Source: Acridotheres tristis
Taxonomy: Eukaryota; Chordata; Aves; Passeriformes; Sturnidae
Direction of reading: 5' to 3'
Assembly (NCBI GenBank): GCA_037013685.1
Contig: CM072889.1
Span: 4,783,976-4,847,975, forward strand
Length of the DNA stretch: 64,000 nt
Shown: one piece after another, positions 1-13,000 of the stretch
Position numbering within the stretch: the stretch's first letter is position 1
Layout of the letters: the number at the start of each line of letters is the position of its first letter
The notes under the pieces: model-generated
What the model was told of the DNA's origin: nothing
Databases searched by the model: none
The model's input: only the letters and a program-made list of their open reading frames with translations
Made by a program: the position numbers and the translations under genes

Positions 1-718
1 CCTTGTCAGGCTATAGGGATTTCTCCACAAGAAGGAAAAAAAACCAGTTTTCTCGTTGCTTCACTCCTCATGAATAGCAACTGCCCGGGAATCTGCAATC
101 ATGAAAGGCTTTTCACAGCCTTCCCAGAGCTGTACTTAATGGACTATGTTAAACTCATGGGGTATTTACTTTTAAGGATGAACTGTTCAAAACCAAAGGT
201 TCTCTTCATCTCTCTCTCTCTCCCTCTGTTCATGCTTCATCCCCAAGAACAGAGATTCCCTTCTTCCCTCGGGGCAAAGGGTCCTCAACACAGGTGGCCT
301 TTGCTCATGATCTACAAATTGAACACTCCACCCCCCATGTCTTTCTCCACGGTTTACAGGAATCTTTAGTACAGTCCATCCCCATAGCTTACAAAAGGAT
401 TTTCAGCCCAAATTCACTGGCGCCTCCTCATTCTCCTTCCATCTGGAACCTGACTCCTGCTTCACTGATCTTGGTCTATCTTCTCTGTTCTTTTTCCTCT
501 CACGTAAGGGAGGATTGGAGGTGTTAAGATCTCACATGCAGGATGCAGAGGCTGTGGCCAGGCCATGCTGGAGCTGTGCCAGGACCTCAGGATACTCAGA
601 CCGCACTGGGAGGCCCTGGCCCAAGCCAGAAACAGCAGCGGCTGCTCTGGAAAGGGTGGGGGCATGGCTGAGATCTCAATCAGCCTCCCTGGGCTCAGCT
701 AGCACCCACTGCCCATGG

Positions 719-962
719 CTACCCCTCCTCCATGCCGGGACATGCCAGCTCCTCAGACAGAAGAACCCTGCCCTGCCCACGGCCACCGCTCCTCCCTGCC
801 GGGACATGCCAGCTCCTCAGACAGAGGGACCCGGCCCTGCCCACGGCCACCGCTCCTCCCTGCCAGCTCCCCAGACAGAGCCTGGCCCTGCCCATGGCCA
901 CCGCTCCTCCCTGCCGGGACAAGCCAGCTCCCCAGACAAGGCCCGGCCCTGCCCCCTGCCTG
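719..962. repeat. GC-rich minisatellite, ~4 imperfect units of ~50-66 bp
   Basis: Units carry GCCGGGACATGCCAGCTCC followed by CAGACAGA, CCTGCCCA and GGCCACCGCTCCTCCCT. Starts are near 733, 798, 862 and 913. The third copy lacks the GCCGGGACAT part and the last is degraded. The overlapping reading frames through it on both strands are repeat artefacts. Confidence 0.85.
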
Positions 963-2002
963 GCCTGCAGTGGAGCCAGGCTGCGCGCTGTTACCTGCAC
1001 TTCTGCCAGAAGAGAAAAAGGACCTTTCCCTGGTTTGCTCTCTTCAAAATGTGAAATCACGGAGGCAGACAAAATCCTCCAGTTGGTTTCCCAGGCTGCC
1101 AACAACCAGCTCAGCCTCCAATTGGTCCTATCAACTTACAGGGGAAGTTCTCAGGGAGAAAACTTCCGTGGATGCCCTCTTCTAGGTGCCAGTTAATGCA
1201 AACCCAGCACAACATCTTTAATGAACCATCAAGTGCATGAGTTATACACAAAAATTTTGCTTGAGCCTGTCCTAAATCCCAGGTTTTGCTGACAGCAGGA
1301 GGGTGTGTGGCAGCAGCAGGGTTTCTGCTCCGGGCAGATCTCCCACATGGTCTCTCCAAGAGGATGCTTGTCTCAGGACCCAGCACAGCATCCCTGCTCA
1401 CTGCCCCGTGGGATTCACTCCACCCTTCCCAACCACAGGAGGTGTTGCACGAGCCCTTTCCGGGCCACAGCTCCAAGGGTCTGTGGAGGGCCCTGGCAAG
1501 TTGGTGTCTAGTGGAGACAAAGGCCAAATAACTCTGGTGGCTCTGGGGTGGTGACAACAAGAGAATTACATAGACTGCTCACAGCAGGCAATGAGTGACA
1601 AATTATTGTGGAAAATCGAGACTCTGGAGCAATCCTTCTTCCATATTACATCTCTCATTAATGTTGTCTTATGTTCTGCTTCCCCAAAAAACAAAGGATC
1701 TCCTAGCAGATAAATGCAATTTCCCCAGCAGTTTTGTGGGACAATGATAGCTGCTTTGTGACTCTAGAGGGTACAAACACTTAGGTGACTTGAAAAATGA
1801 ATCATGCTGCACCACACAGGGGCATGTTAAATCCACTGTTCTGAATTTTCCTGTGCTTTAATTGTATAAATTGGATAAATTAATGTTTCATTACAATACA
1901 GCTGAATTATCCAACGTATATTTTTAATAGGATCCAATTGTGGCATTTTGAGTTATTTAAATTTCTGATACACACAAAAAAATCTGTAAACTAGTGCCTG
2001 TA

Positions 2003-2128
2003 AGACCACTGCCTGGTTACATTTGTTAAAATTTAGAGCAGCTTTACATCTGTATGTGCTGCTGGTGTTGTTGTCTCCTCCTGCAGAAGGACAGGTGAGT
2101 GCCAGCGATGGATGCTTAACAAAGACAC
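2003..2128. repeat. Direct duplicate segment, copy 1
   Basis: Shares with 4130-4247 the blocks AGACCACTGCCTGGTT, CATTTGTTAAA, AGAGCAGCTT, TGTGCTGCTG, TGTCTCCTGCAG-like and GCTTAACA in the same order and orientation. Origin unknown: local duplication or two copies of an unnamed dispersed repeat. Confidence 0.75.
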
Positions 2129-4129
2129 TGAAGATTTTAATCAGGGTCCTTTTCCCTGTCTGACAGCTAAAACAGCTCTTCTGTGACACTGGGGTAGCAA
2201 GATTTCAGTGCCTCTGCTGTGGAGCCTGCACTTCCCAAAGATCATGACACTGCTCAAAGCAACAGGTAAGTGCAATAGCCCAGCAGAGATCTCAGCTGTG
2301 CTGGGGGTTCCTCCCCTACAGGCACCAGCACTTCATGTCCCACAGTGTCTCCAGAGAAGATCCACAGTGAATCACCTGTGAAGCCATGGCAAGGTCTGGC
2401 CTCCTCAGCTAAGTACTCCTCACCTTTTCTTTTTGTAGTACAGCCACGGTTGTCCCTGTGGGTGGGTGGGACAACCGTCAAGTGAGCATTTGTTCTCTCT
2501 TGTACCTTCTCTAGGTGTACTGAAGAGAAAACTGCCTGGATCCTGCACCAGGCTGTCGTGATGGTTTAGCAAAGTCCAGGGATGAATTACTGCAGCACAG
2601 CAGTACAGTGATGCAGCAGATCATGGCCAGGTGGATTTCCTTTGCCAGACCTTTACCCCTTGAGGGTAAATGAACATGATTCCCTGTTGGTCTGCAGGTA
2701 GCTGACACTTATTTTAGAGAATAGATAGGACTGTGTGTTCGGCCTGAGCAGCTGGCATGGAATGGGGACACAAGGCCAGGCAGGGCCTTTTATGAGAAGA
2801 GAGCAGAAACCTTGGCTTTTTCCTCCTAGCAGCCAAAGATGGGTGAAAAAAGCTCTCCATCAGGATATCAGGGAGTGCTTGTTCTGACTAAAGAGAGAGA
2901 GGAGCTATTTAGGCTAGAGGAAGGTATTGATATACAGAAAGGGTGGAAATAAAGTAGGAATTAGAAGCAGGCTTCCAAGTGGGGTATTCCAGGTCTGGGA
3001 CTGCATTTCCTGGTGAGGCAGCAGTAACAGCAGATGAAATGCTTATTGAGGGCTTAGCTCTTGCATTCACACAGGAATTTATCCCATAGGCACAGCAGGA
3101 GGGCCCGGGTCAGCTCATTTGTCCTTCTCCTCTAGTTTGGCAATGCTCAGGCACCAAGCCCGCCATCTGCACAGCAGCACAGCCCTAGAGACACATCCCA
3201 AAATGTGGGAGGAACAAAACATCCTGAAGAGAGAACACTATTTTTTGGGCTATGGTCCTTCCAAGTCCTAGCAAAGCCATGGAAAATGCTACAATTTTGG
3301 AGGAAGGCAGGAGAAGCCATGCCAAGTCAGTGCATCTCTCACACGCAGGACAGCATGAAGTCAAGGCATGGCAAAGGCTGTGTGTCCCCAGCCCTGAGCC
3401 AGCCCCAAATTCCATGAAGCAGTATTTCACTTACATTCTCAGAAGCATCCAGAATCAACCAGCTTGGCTAGTCCAAGCCTGACTGCTTGTCACGTGTTTT
3501 GTTTTACACAACAGCATTTTCATGAACATTCACTGTTACTGGAGATGGTCTCTGTCTGCTCAGGAGAGCAACAACATTGAGGTAATGTCCTTTTGGGCTG
3601 GCTTCAGCTGGTGCAGCTGGTGTGGTTGAGCAAACCCTGGTGAGAAGCTTTCAGGGCTGAGCCTGCTTTGTGCTTGCACTGCCTGACTTTTTAAAAACAC
3701 TGTTCTTTGTTGCTACAGCCAGGAACTTCATGTTTTTTTTCAGTTAAGTAAATTGTCCTGTTGGCCTTTTAAGCTCTGTTGTTAAAAGTGAACTTTGCTG
3801 AACCTGGCAGGCAACAAGGTTATTGTTTTCTCAGTGTGTTTCTAAATAAATTGGCTTCACGAGCACAAAGTTCTGGCCAGCCAAGATCAATTTGAAAGTC
3901 CCAAAGGTTGGGGCAATTTCCATTTCAACAGTTAAGAGCTGGAACACCATCAGGTAAAAGGCAAGGACTATTCTCTCAGGCTCTCTGGGCAGCCTTGGCT
4001 CTGCAGACAGACACTGAGAGGGTACAAAGAATGTTTGTACCTAGAGACAGGATGGGATCCTGTGTCTGCTGTCTCTGTTTCCTTCTCCTGTGTAAATATT
4101 CTGTAGTCATGTCATGTTACACTCACCTA

Positions 4130-4247
4130 CATGTTAGACCACTGCCTGGTTGCATTTGTTAAAGTCAGAGCAGCTTCACATCTGTGTGTGCTGCTGAAGT
4201 TTGTGTCTCCTGCAGGACAGCTGTTGCTCTGGGTGGCTTAACACACT
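4130..4247. repeat. Direct duplicate segment, copy 2
   Basis: Second copy of the 2003-2128 segment, about 2.1 kb away in the same orientation, with small indels and substitutions. Similarity fades on both sides. Confidence 0.75.
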
Positions 4248-6116
4248 GTTGGGCATCTGTTACCTGTGTGCCATGGCCGTGCAGGGAGGCTATTTGGGGT
4301 GAGTGACATGGCCAAGAGCAGCTTTGGAGGGAGGCTCTAATCCCTAGAAAGATCAGGCTCTGTATGTTTGTTTGCTGTGCATGTTTTCTCCATTACTGCA
4401 GTTTTTAAGTCACAATGATATCTAGACAACATTAAAGGAAAGCGTTCCCTGGTTTGTAAAAAATCCCCTGATATTAAGTACTTTTTTTTCCCAAATGCAA
4501 ATAACTCCTTCCAGTCGCTGGTGCTTTGGCAGGTGGGACATCCAAGCACACCAAAGGTGTGACATGCCTTTGTCACCTCCATTCACAGCTTCCCAGGCAA
4601 GGAAACAAAACCCATGTTGTGGATGATTGCTGATGGCCGTGGCTCAAATCCACTCACTGCAGCTGCAGGAACCTTTCACACCTTCCATCAAAGGCAAGAC
4701 AGTGCAACCTCATTTGGCATCTGAGAGAAGTCAGAGGTGCTGTGCAGGCCGTCCTTGCTGTCAGAGGTGAGGGCATGCACCACAGCAGCACTGCCACCGT
4801 GCTCATTCAGCCTCCCAGCCGAAGGAAGCACCCACACTCAGCTCTCCCTGGACTGAGACCACTTAAACACAAAGGTTGTTTCCTGGGCAGAACCATTAAG
4901 AAAGTAAATATCAAAGCCATGTTTAATATTTTTTAATTAGTTTTTTGTTGTTGTTGTTTTGTTTTTGATTTTTAATGTGTCTGATGGTGTGAGACTTGCT
5001 GAAATGGCATTTTATTTCCTGAATGTAGCAGTCCCGTGTTGTGTCTGGATGCAGATCCACATAGGAGGCAAGCAGCTCAGGATGGCAGGGACATGAATCC
5101 TTGGTTTTGGGCTAAGCCTTGTGGTTTCTGTCATTTTTCAGATGGTTGTTTTATCTCTCTGTATTCTGGGAAGGGTATCTCAACACAGACACTTTGCAGA
5201 GCCATTTCAGCTGTTCAGACAGCTCAGCCACAATATGTTGCCTCAAATTGTTCTGTCAAGTACATGCATCAGCTTGTATTTGCTTGCCTTGAAGTTGTGA
5301 AAACCAGAGACCCTCCTGAGAAAATTTAGCTTCTACATAGAAATAAAGAGGTTGACAATATTCTCCAATGTACAAATGCCACACAAGGCAGTGAGCTGCA
5401 AACCTACCATGGCCTTTGAAGCACTTTAGATTTCAGATAATATCATGAGCTACTGCAGTTCCAAAGCCTTGACATCTAGAAGCTGCAGCCAGAAGAGCTG
5501 TGTTGTCCTTCCAAGATCTAGACACTGCAGTGCTCAGGGATGGATGCTGAGATCCAGGGAGTCTCAGGGGTGCAGGAGCTGGTGCCAGAGTGAGACAGGG
5601 ACACAGCAGGGCACAGTCAAACCTCCAGTTTGGGCTGATGAGACCTTTCTGTGGGTGCTCAGTGGCACGAACATGGGGGAGGGCAGTGGCAGGGGCTAGT
5701 TTTGGCTGGCACATGCCCTGGGGGACACAGATCTGGTCAGTGCAGCAGCACTGGGCCGTGGTCACAATGCCACAAGGGACAAGGTTATGTTACTCCTCAG
5801 TCACACCAGAGCTGAATGATGGAGCAAAGCTGTGACACATCCTTCCTCCACAGAAAGAACACGACTCCTCTTTCTTATGGTCACAGAGACATTATCCCCT
5901 CTATTTAATTTTCATGCACTAAATACCAAATTCTGGCGGCACAGATGCTGCACCTGCTTTCATGTCTTGTGCATCCAAGCACAGATGCTGACACCCAGTG
6001 GCCATGGGATTTCTAGCGCCTGTACAAGATGGAAAATTTCAGCAGAGATGCCTCAGCTGGTGAGATACAACATCCACCTGTTCATTTCCTCAAGTGCAGG
6101 ACGAGTGAAGAGTTCC

Positions 6117-6370
6117 TGAGAGATCACAGAATGGGTAAGTCTGGAAGGGAACACTGGAGCTCATCGTGTTCAAACCCCACTCAAGCAGGGTCTCCAAGTG
6201 CTCTGTAGTCAGGATTGTGTCCAGACAGCTTTTGAGTATCTCCAGAGGAGGCTCCACAATCTCTCTGGGCAGCCTGTTCCATGCTCTGTCTCCCTCACAG
6301 AAAAAAAAGTTCCTCCTCACGTTCCAAGATGTCAGCCTTGCTTTGTGTCTTGCAGCCATTGGCAAATTAT
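6117..6370 (-). mobile_element. CR1 LINE 3'-end fragment
   Basis: Read on the plus strand it shows the reverse-complement CR1 3' pattern: ATCACAGAATGG, TGGAAGGGA, a GTTCAAACCCC block, CTCTGGGCAGCCTGTTCCA, CTCACAG then AAGTTCCTCCTCACGTTC. The minus strand translates to the end of the CR1 reverse transcriptase region (WNRLPREIVE). Truncated and non-functional. Confidence 0.85.
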
Positions 6371-9300
6371 AGTGGTTGAAGCACTTGTACTGAGAGGCCA
6401 CTCAGAAAAAATAAAAATATGAGGATGGATATGAGGAAACAGAATGTAAACTGATTTTTAAATTATTCTCTTGCTTGCAGTTTGAAAATACGCCTCAGTG
6501 ACAGAAGAAGGAAGATTTTTGAGTTCAGAGACCTTGGTGTTAATCTTCCCTGTTTTGCTAGTTCCCAAAAGCAGGTAGAATATGACAGACTAAATAGATT
6601 TTGCATTTCCCTGAAGCATGAGCAGGATCGTGCTTTTGTGTGTGTGACAAGTATTGACATTCTCTCAGGGAGAAAAAGCTGTGTAGGAAAAGTTGCGTTT
6701 ATTCTTCAACAAATGGCTCTAAGACTTTATCAGTCAAAGACAGAAAGAAGACTCTAAACTCATGGGTATGCAAAGACAAAGACCAAACATGTGGAGCTTA
6801 GTTGGTAAAAATACACGGAACCCAAACATGAGCTGGGAACAATAAGAGGAGAGCATGCCAAAGGAGGGATTTAAGAAGTGCTTTACTAGAAATATTAATT
6901 ATGGACTACATGGAAACGAATTAAAACACCCTAATGAGACTACTGTGTGAAAGAAATACATTGGTGTAATTCTATAAACACAAGGTAAAAACCCACTACT
7001 GAAATTCTAGTGAGGTTCAGGATGTTAGGAAGGTGAAAGGCCCTCTATTAGAGCTGAATTTTGCAAATGCTGCAGATGTGATACTGTGGGAAAGCAGGTG
7101 GGAGGTATTTTGCCGCTGCTGCTGCTGCAGTGAGGACACTCTGCAGGGACGAGTTTGGGGAGCAGGGAGCCCTGCACCAGGGCCAAGCCCAGCTTTCCTC
7201 ACATAAATGCTCCTATAAAGCTGCAGCATACAGATACCATAAGTAGATGTACTTAATTTATCGCTCTGTTACTAGGCAGGTTTCTAGGCAGGCTTCAGCC
7301 TAACTTTTATATTTTGTGGTTACTGAAATAGCTCTGATCTTTTTTGGGGTGAGTTCTAGCTGTGGAGGTACAACAGCCTTTTCTTTGCTCTTTCTTACTT
7401 GCACCCATGCACTTTAATTCTTCTTCTCTTCTTACCTTTTTTTTCAGGTAAAATTAGACTAGAGGCTTTAGCCCAGTTTAAACCCATCCATCAGGATGGG
7501 GCTGCCACAGTATTTGTCCCAATCCAAATGCCTGTGCCCAGCATTCCTACCTGGTAAAGTAGGTGAGATCACACCAGATGTACCCAGGACAACAGGCTGG
7601 GCTTGGCTGCCTGCCCTACTTTTCCCTTGGGGACATTCACAATGCACTCACGTATTTTTGGTAGACATTTTAACTGTTAAGAGTCTTGCAGAACATCAGA
7701 GGCCTGATGGCAGTTCTGAAAATCCATGCCCAGTGCATGCTCATGGGTATTCTTCAAAGTAAAGCCATCTCATGGTGGCTGCTCAGGAGACAATAGAGCA
7801 GAGGTCATGTCTCAACAGAATTACAGCAACCATGAAACTTAATTTCTGCTTCAGTCTGTGCATTGACCATTTTTTTCCTGATTCTTTCCTCCTTAGGTTG
7901 CTCCCCAAATTACATTGGGCTGTTGCCCATTTAGCAGTGGAAGCAGCTGATAGTGATTGAATAATTTTGCAGTTGCATGTGCAAGACAGCAGTTGATTTG
8001 TTTCTGATTGGATTAGTATGGCTCTTTACATAGCTGATTGACACAAACTTGATTTTTTCTTTGAGCTTCCACTGCTCATTAGAAATTCCAACTTTGAATA
8101 AATGCTCCTTCAAGAAAATACATTTTCAGAGTTGTTCTGATGAAACCACACTAAACTCCTGTGTTTGCCTTGGCTAGTTCTTCAAACAAACAAAAAAAAA
8201 AAACAGAATGGGCTTGGGAAAGCATCCAGTGATGCTTTTTAAATTTTATTTTTTTTCTATCATCATCACAGAGAATGATTCCTAAAAAATCAGTTCACAA
8301 TTTCATCATGTGACTGCATGGCCTTGAGAAACATCAGGTGTGCTTCATTGAATTCTGATGCCAACGTCCACTTCCTAGAGAAATTCCCACATTTGCTGTA
8401 GTAGCCCTCACTTCTCTGAATCATCTGTCCTTTGCAGTAGCTGTGGTCGTGCCTCTTTATAGCAAAAGTTTCTCTCAAGGCCTCTCCACCTGAGCTTTTC
8501 AACAGACAAGGCATATCAGCTGATGAAATAAATAGCTCAGGTAGCTCCTGTTCAGTATTTAGATGCTCTCAGCAGGCTGAGTATTTGGGAACAGAGAAAA
8601 CCTGGTGAGAGCAAGGTGAGGCACAAGGGCTGGATGCAGATGTTTGCATGTGTGTAGCATTGTGTGTGAGGTGCTGCCCTTCAGTGTGGGAGTCCTGCTA
8701 ACAGATTTCTGGAGTCCTTACAAAAAAAAAAACCCAAACAAGCCCACAGAACAACATGTTCTTTTTATTCATGGCAGTTTCCACTGCCTCTTTTTTCTCT
8801 CTTGTCCTGTTATCAGAAACACCTTGCTTCAGAGTCACTTTAGATCTCTTCCAGCTTTCCTGCAGTCAGTTTAAGCCTCTCCAGTTTTCCTGGGCCCTTT
8901 AAAGACTGGGATTGCAGCAACTTCCTTCACAAGTGGCAGCAGGCAGGGAAGACCCGTCTGGGCTGCAGAAAGCTCAGGGCTCCTCAGCTGTCCTTGGGAT
9001 GGTGTTCCATGAGCAACCACCAAACACAAGCAGTACAGCAGGCACAGGCAGAGTTAGTATCCCACAGATGCATGCAATGGCTTTCCTGCTGGGGATCTGA
9101 AAGGGACACAAGGCTGTTATTCCCAATACCTCAGCTCTCTGCTGAGGACATGCTCCAGCATCCCTGTCAGACATTGCCCCATCCCAGTGGCAATGCAGGA
9201 AGCATTTGCTTTCTACAAATTTCTCACTAGCATCTACACTTTGTTCAAATTTCACAAACCAAAACATTCGGAAGGCTGATGCAAAGCAAAGATGAAGGAG

Positions 9301-9693
9301 TGTGGGACTCCATGCATTTGACTGCCAAACAGGTGTCAGTTCATCTCTGGGGACCACACAAGGGTATTTCTAGAGCCAGTTCTCCCTCATGAGTGATGCC
9401 TTAAAAGTTGTATTAGAAAAGCTTCCTGCTTGCTTATGCTACATACCATCAGAAAAAGAAACTGGGGGATCAGTTCTCTCCAAGTGACCCCTCAGACCTG
9501 AATAAGTTATCATCAGTGAAAACAGACAAATTCATTCACTTGTCTGCTTTCCCCTCGTGCCATCACTGACATGAATGTAAACAGCTGGGATGCAAGTGCC
9601 AAAAGAATGAGGATTTAGCCCGTTAAAATGGCACTGCTTTAACACTGCTAGGACAAATCTCTGCTCTTGAGTGGTTTGGGGAATGATAATAGC

Positions 9694-9699
9694 TTTATT
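9694..9699 (-). terminator. Candidate poly(A) signal for IL13RA2
   Basis: AATAAA on the minus strand about 300 bases downstream of the transmembrane exon. If the transcript ends near 9670, the gene stops with the CKKR tail. It is a single hexamer with no expression evidence. Confidence 0.35.
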
Positions 9700-9992
9700 T
9701 ATGCTGCTGTGCATGCAAGGAACTGCTGCATTTAACAGAAGCGATCTGAGCTCTTATGAGCAGTATTTTAATTTCTGCAGTGAGTTTATGGGTTGCTGTA
9801 GGGACATTTCATATCAGAAACAGGCACGTTCAGGAAGGTTGTTTACTGAAAATTAACTATTGTCCAATCTTAGAGCATCTATTAATGTTTGGCCCATAGA
9901 CATTTAATGTGATGTTTCAGTTACAACTGTAGTTATAAATAGTTACAGACACCAACAAAAACGCACATTTCTTGGACAGGTTACCTTGGTGC

Positions 9993-10099
9993 TTACCTTT
10001 TCTTGCACTGGCCAATCAACATAAATATTATGAGGCTTATTGACAAACTCAGGATGACTGGAATGAGAATAAATAGCCGCTTGTCCTCTTTTCTGGATA
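9993..10099 (-). CDS. IL13RA2: IL13RA2 exon 9: transmembrane helix and tail
   Basis: Acceptor tctttgcag. It encodes VSRKEDKR, then a hydrophobic helix beginning LFILIPVILSLSISLIIFML, then IGQCKKR. A donor-like AAAAG|gtaagc lies at 9996/9997; if it is not used, the frame ends at once with TAA (9995-9993), giving a tail of only a few residues. Human IL13RA2 has a ~17-residue tail. I could not identify a convincing further exon downstream. One weak option is an acceptor near 9450 followed by eight codons and a stop. Confidence 0.8.
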
Positions 10100-13000
10100 C
10101 TGCAAAGATAAATGGCAGGAAATAAGATGTTAAAATGGATTATATTACCTCCTACAAAGCTTGGGCTCAGATGAAAACTCATCTTGTCCACATTACCCCA
10201 CATATGTGTATTTATTTATTTATTTGCTTATTAAGGTTATACGTTACTGGGAGGGGTCACATCTTCCTTCAAGGATGGATATCTCCAGCACATGGAGATA
10301 TCTCTGTGCCTCTCCCCAGCCCAGGAGAGCCTACAGGGTTCAAAGGATCTGATGTGTGGTGCAGGACAGCCAGGAGGACGCCCTGTGGAGACACTGCAAG
10401 TACCCTGTGCCCTCTCTTGCTCAGCAGTCACTCCTCCATCCCAGCTGTCCCCATGCAGCAGGGAAAGGTGCTGCTGCAGAAGCACTAAAATTTTGGGGCT
10501 CATCTGCTGAGTGCACTGGAGATGCAAAGCTGTAGGAATGGCTGTGCTGGAGCAGGCTGAAGGTGTAATAAGGCCAGGACCCCACCTCCAGTGCTGGACA
10601 CCAGCAGATCCCCAGGGCAGCCATCAGCATTTGCACCCAAACAGGTTTTATAAAGGATATAAAAGAAACAGCATTTACTTTGAGTTCCATACCAGAGAAG
10701 CAATCCTGCGTCCATTCACTCCAAAAGCCCTGGTCTGCACAAAAAATATTTGTTCTCCCCCTGACACGAACACATGAAACGTGGCTTTGATTTGCTCTGG
10801 AAATTGTTAAAGCAGTTTCCATTTGGGTCGACACAAACTGAGAAACAAAACAGAAGAAAGAAATATCAAGGAATTACGTGCCACCACCAGGATCTGTCTG
10901 GCGTGGCCTGATGTTCCTGAACACTGTCCAAGCTCTGTAAACCTTTGGATTATCTTTGGGCAGTTTTAAATGATTTCACAATAGTTTTGTACAAGCTTAT
11001 GCAAATAACATGACTATGGAGACAAATCTACTGAAAATACTTTCTGGAGGTGTCATCATGTATGTTGCCATTTATGCCTGTTAATTGATGGAATCTTTCT
11101 TTTAATTATCTAAGAAGACTCATGAGGGGAATATGGCAATTAAAAAAGGGATGTCCCCTATGATTAATTAGTCCTTTTCAGTTTTGCCTCCAAACTGCAT
11201 CTGGATAATACACAAGGAAAAAGCACCATACATAAATGATATGTTCTGTCCCAGGCCACTCCTTTTGAGAGATTAAAATTATAATTTCATTGGCCCAAGT
11301 TACGCCACCCTATTCAGGGAAACAAACCATGGTAACCTTTAAATTTCCTCGATGGCAGTACAACAGGCAGGAGATCCGAGGAAATGCTCCCTTGGAGCCT
11401 CCTCCTGGGATTTGTTCCTCCTAAAGCAAAGCTGCAGCTGGAGGTCAGGGGTTTAAGGAGGAACGTGTGCGGTGCAGCAGCCGGCCAGGGATGTCCGCCG
11501 GCAGCGAACCGGGGCTGCACACAGTCTGTGCCCGGGGTAACTCACACCCTGTCCCAGGGTAACTCACACCCTGCTGCAGCCTGTGCTTCACTGCCGGCTC
11601 CTCCCCGACCCTTTCCCCTCCCTGGGACACCGGCTGCTGTCCCTACCGTCCAGGCAGTCGCGACTTCTCCCGCATCTTCTGCCACCTGCACCTCGTACTC
11701 CAGGCAGTGCGGCGGCACTCGCCCGCCCGGGGGGCTCCAGGCCACCAGGAGCTCCCCGGCTGCAGACACGGAAAGCTCCAGCTGCTCCGGGGCTGAGGGC
11801 TTTGCTGGGAGGAGAAAAGAAACAGAGAAAGTCAAGAGGTGCACTCGGACAGCTCCTGGTGGAAAGGCTTCAGATAATCCCCGCCAGCCTCTGCCCCTTT
11901 TCCCCGCGGATGGGATTTCTGAGTGCTCCTGGCTTTCAGCCACGATGCTGAAGGAGCAGGACATCACTGTGTCTGGAGGATGGGTTATTTATTCATTATA
12001 ACCTGACACACAGGCTGGACGGGTCCTTGCTCGGGGCTGCGGTGCAGAGGTTTTGAAGCACGGGGGTGTGAGCACTGTGCCCGGCACGGTCCCCGCGTTC
12101 TCTGCATCCCAGAAAAGGCTCTGCTTTATGTCCAGAGCCACACACGAAGCACGTGGCAGCACTAGCCGAATTCAGAAATCCTGCTCATTAGCCCAGTGGC
12201 TTAACTGGACGATTGTCTGTTTCTCCTTCTGGCATGTAGGCAAATGCACCAGCATGGTGAGTGCCCATAATGAACACTGAGCATGTGTAATGTTTGCACA
12301 TCATGCTGTGCTTTGCTCCCCTTCCCTGTCTCTCACGGGTTTGAAATCCATCTCTGCTCTGACAGACCCCATCACACCTGGCACTCAGCTCACCCCAGAC
12401 CTTAGTTTGGTTTGAATAGCAAAGCCCAAAGATCTCTACTGTGCTTTGCAAGGAGTGCAGCAGTTGTTTCAATTCCAGCAGGAGTAAATGAAGATATCTC
12501 TGTGACTGTGCTGCTAGAGCCAAAACCCCATAGCTGCTCTGCCACATGCCCAGCAGGCCATTTATACCCCAAGTTGTCCAGCCGCCAAATGCAGCACTTG
12601 GAGGCACACACTGACCCTCCAGGGTTGTGCTGGGTGGTGCTGCTTGCCTGCAAACACTCCTAGAAACTGAAGTACTGCTTGGCACATGCCACATTCCCTG
12701 GGGGAAGTGCACACGTCCCAACCACCCACCTACAAAAGCACACATTGAATTAAGAGCCCTAATGCAGGAAGTGGGCCTGGGTTGTGTGGTGGCCACGAGG
12801 GCGCCCTCTTGCTGCCCTGCCATCATTACCGAGGTTGTGAAGGCGAAGGGTGGTGTACAGTGGCCGTAGCAGAGTGGCTGCTGCTGAGCCATTGACACAA
12901 ATGTTCAGATCCTGGTATTCTGCCTGGCTGAGGTTTTGCAGCACGCAGCCGACGTTTATCCCGTGGTCCTGGATGTAGTGATCACACTGCACCGTGTGGT

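Larger units (their letters stand above)
1..9690. other. Intergenic DNA downstream of IL13RA2
   Basis: No exon with homology I recognise and no open frame with convincing coding character on either strand. Apart from the minisatellite, the duplicated segment and the CR1 fragment listed separately, this looks like ordinary single-copy avian intergenic sequence. Confidence 0.6.

Noticed and set aside
515..1196. Several overlapping frames of 130-180 codons
   Set aside because: They are created by the GC-rich minisatellite; the same repeat is open in multiple frames on both strands.
6090..6401. 103-codon minus-strand frame with WNRLPREIVE
   Set aside because: It is the degenerate end of a CR1 LINE reading frame, not a host gene.
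9405..9455. Possible last IL13RA2 exon encoding a short tail after CKKR
   Set aside because: An acceptor-like site exists, but the few residues do not resemble the mammalian tail; too weak to list.
11384..12001. 205-codon plus-strand open frame
   Set aside because: It lies antisense to IL13RA2 exon 7 in CpG-rich DNA, where stop codons are rare.
12188..12898. 236-codon minus-strand open frame
   Set aside because: It overlaps IL13RA2 exon 6 in a different frame and runs through intron sequence; it has no domain similarity.
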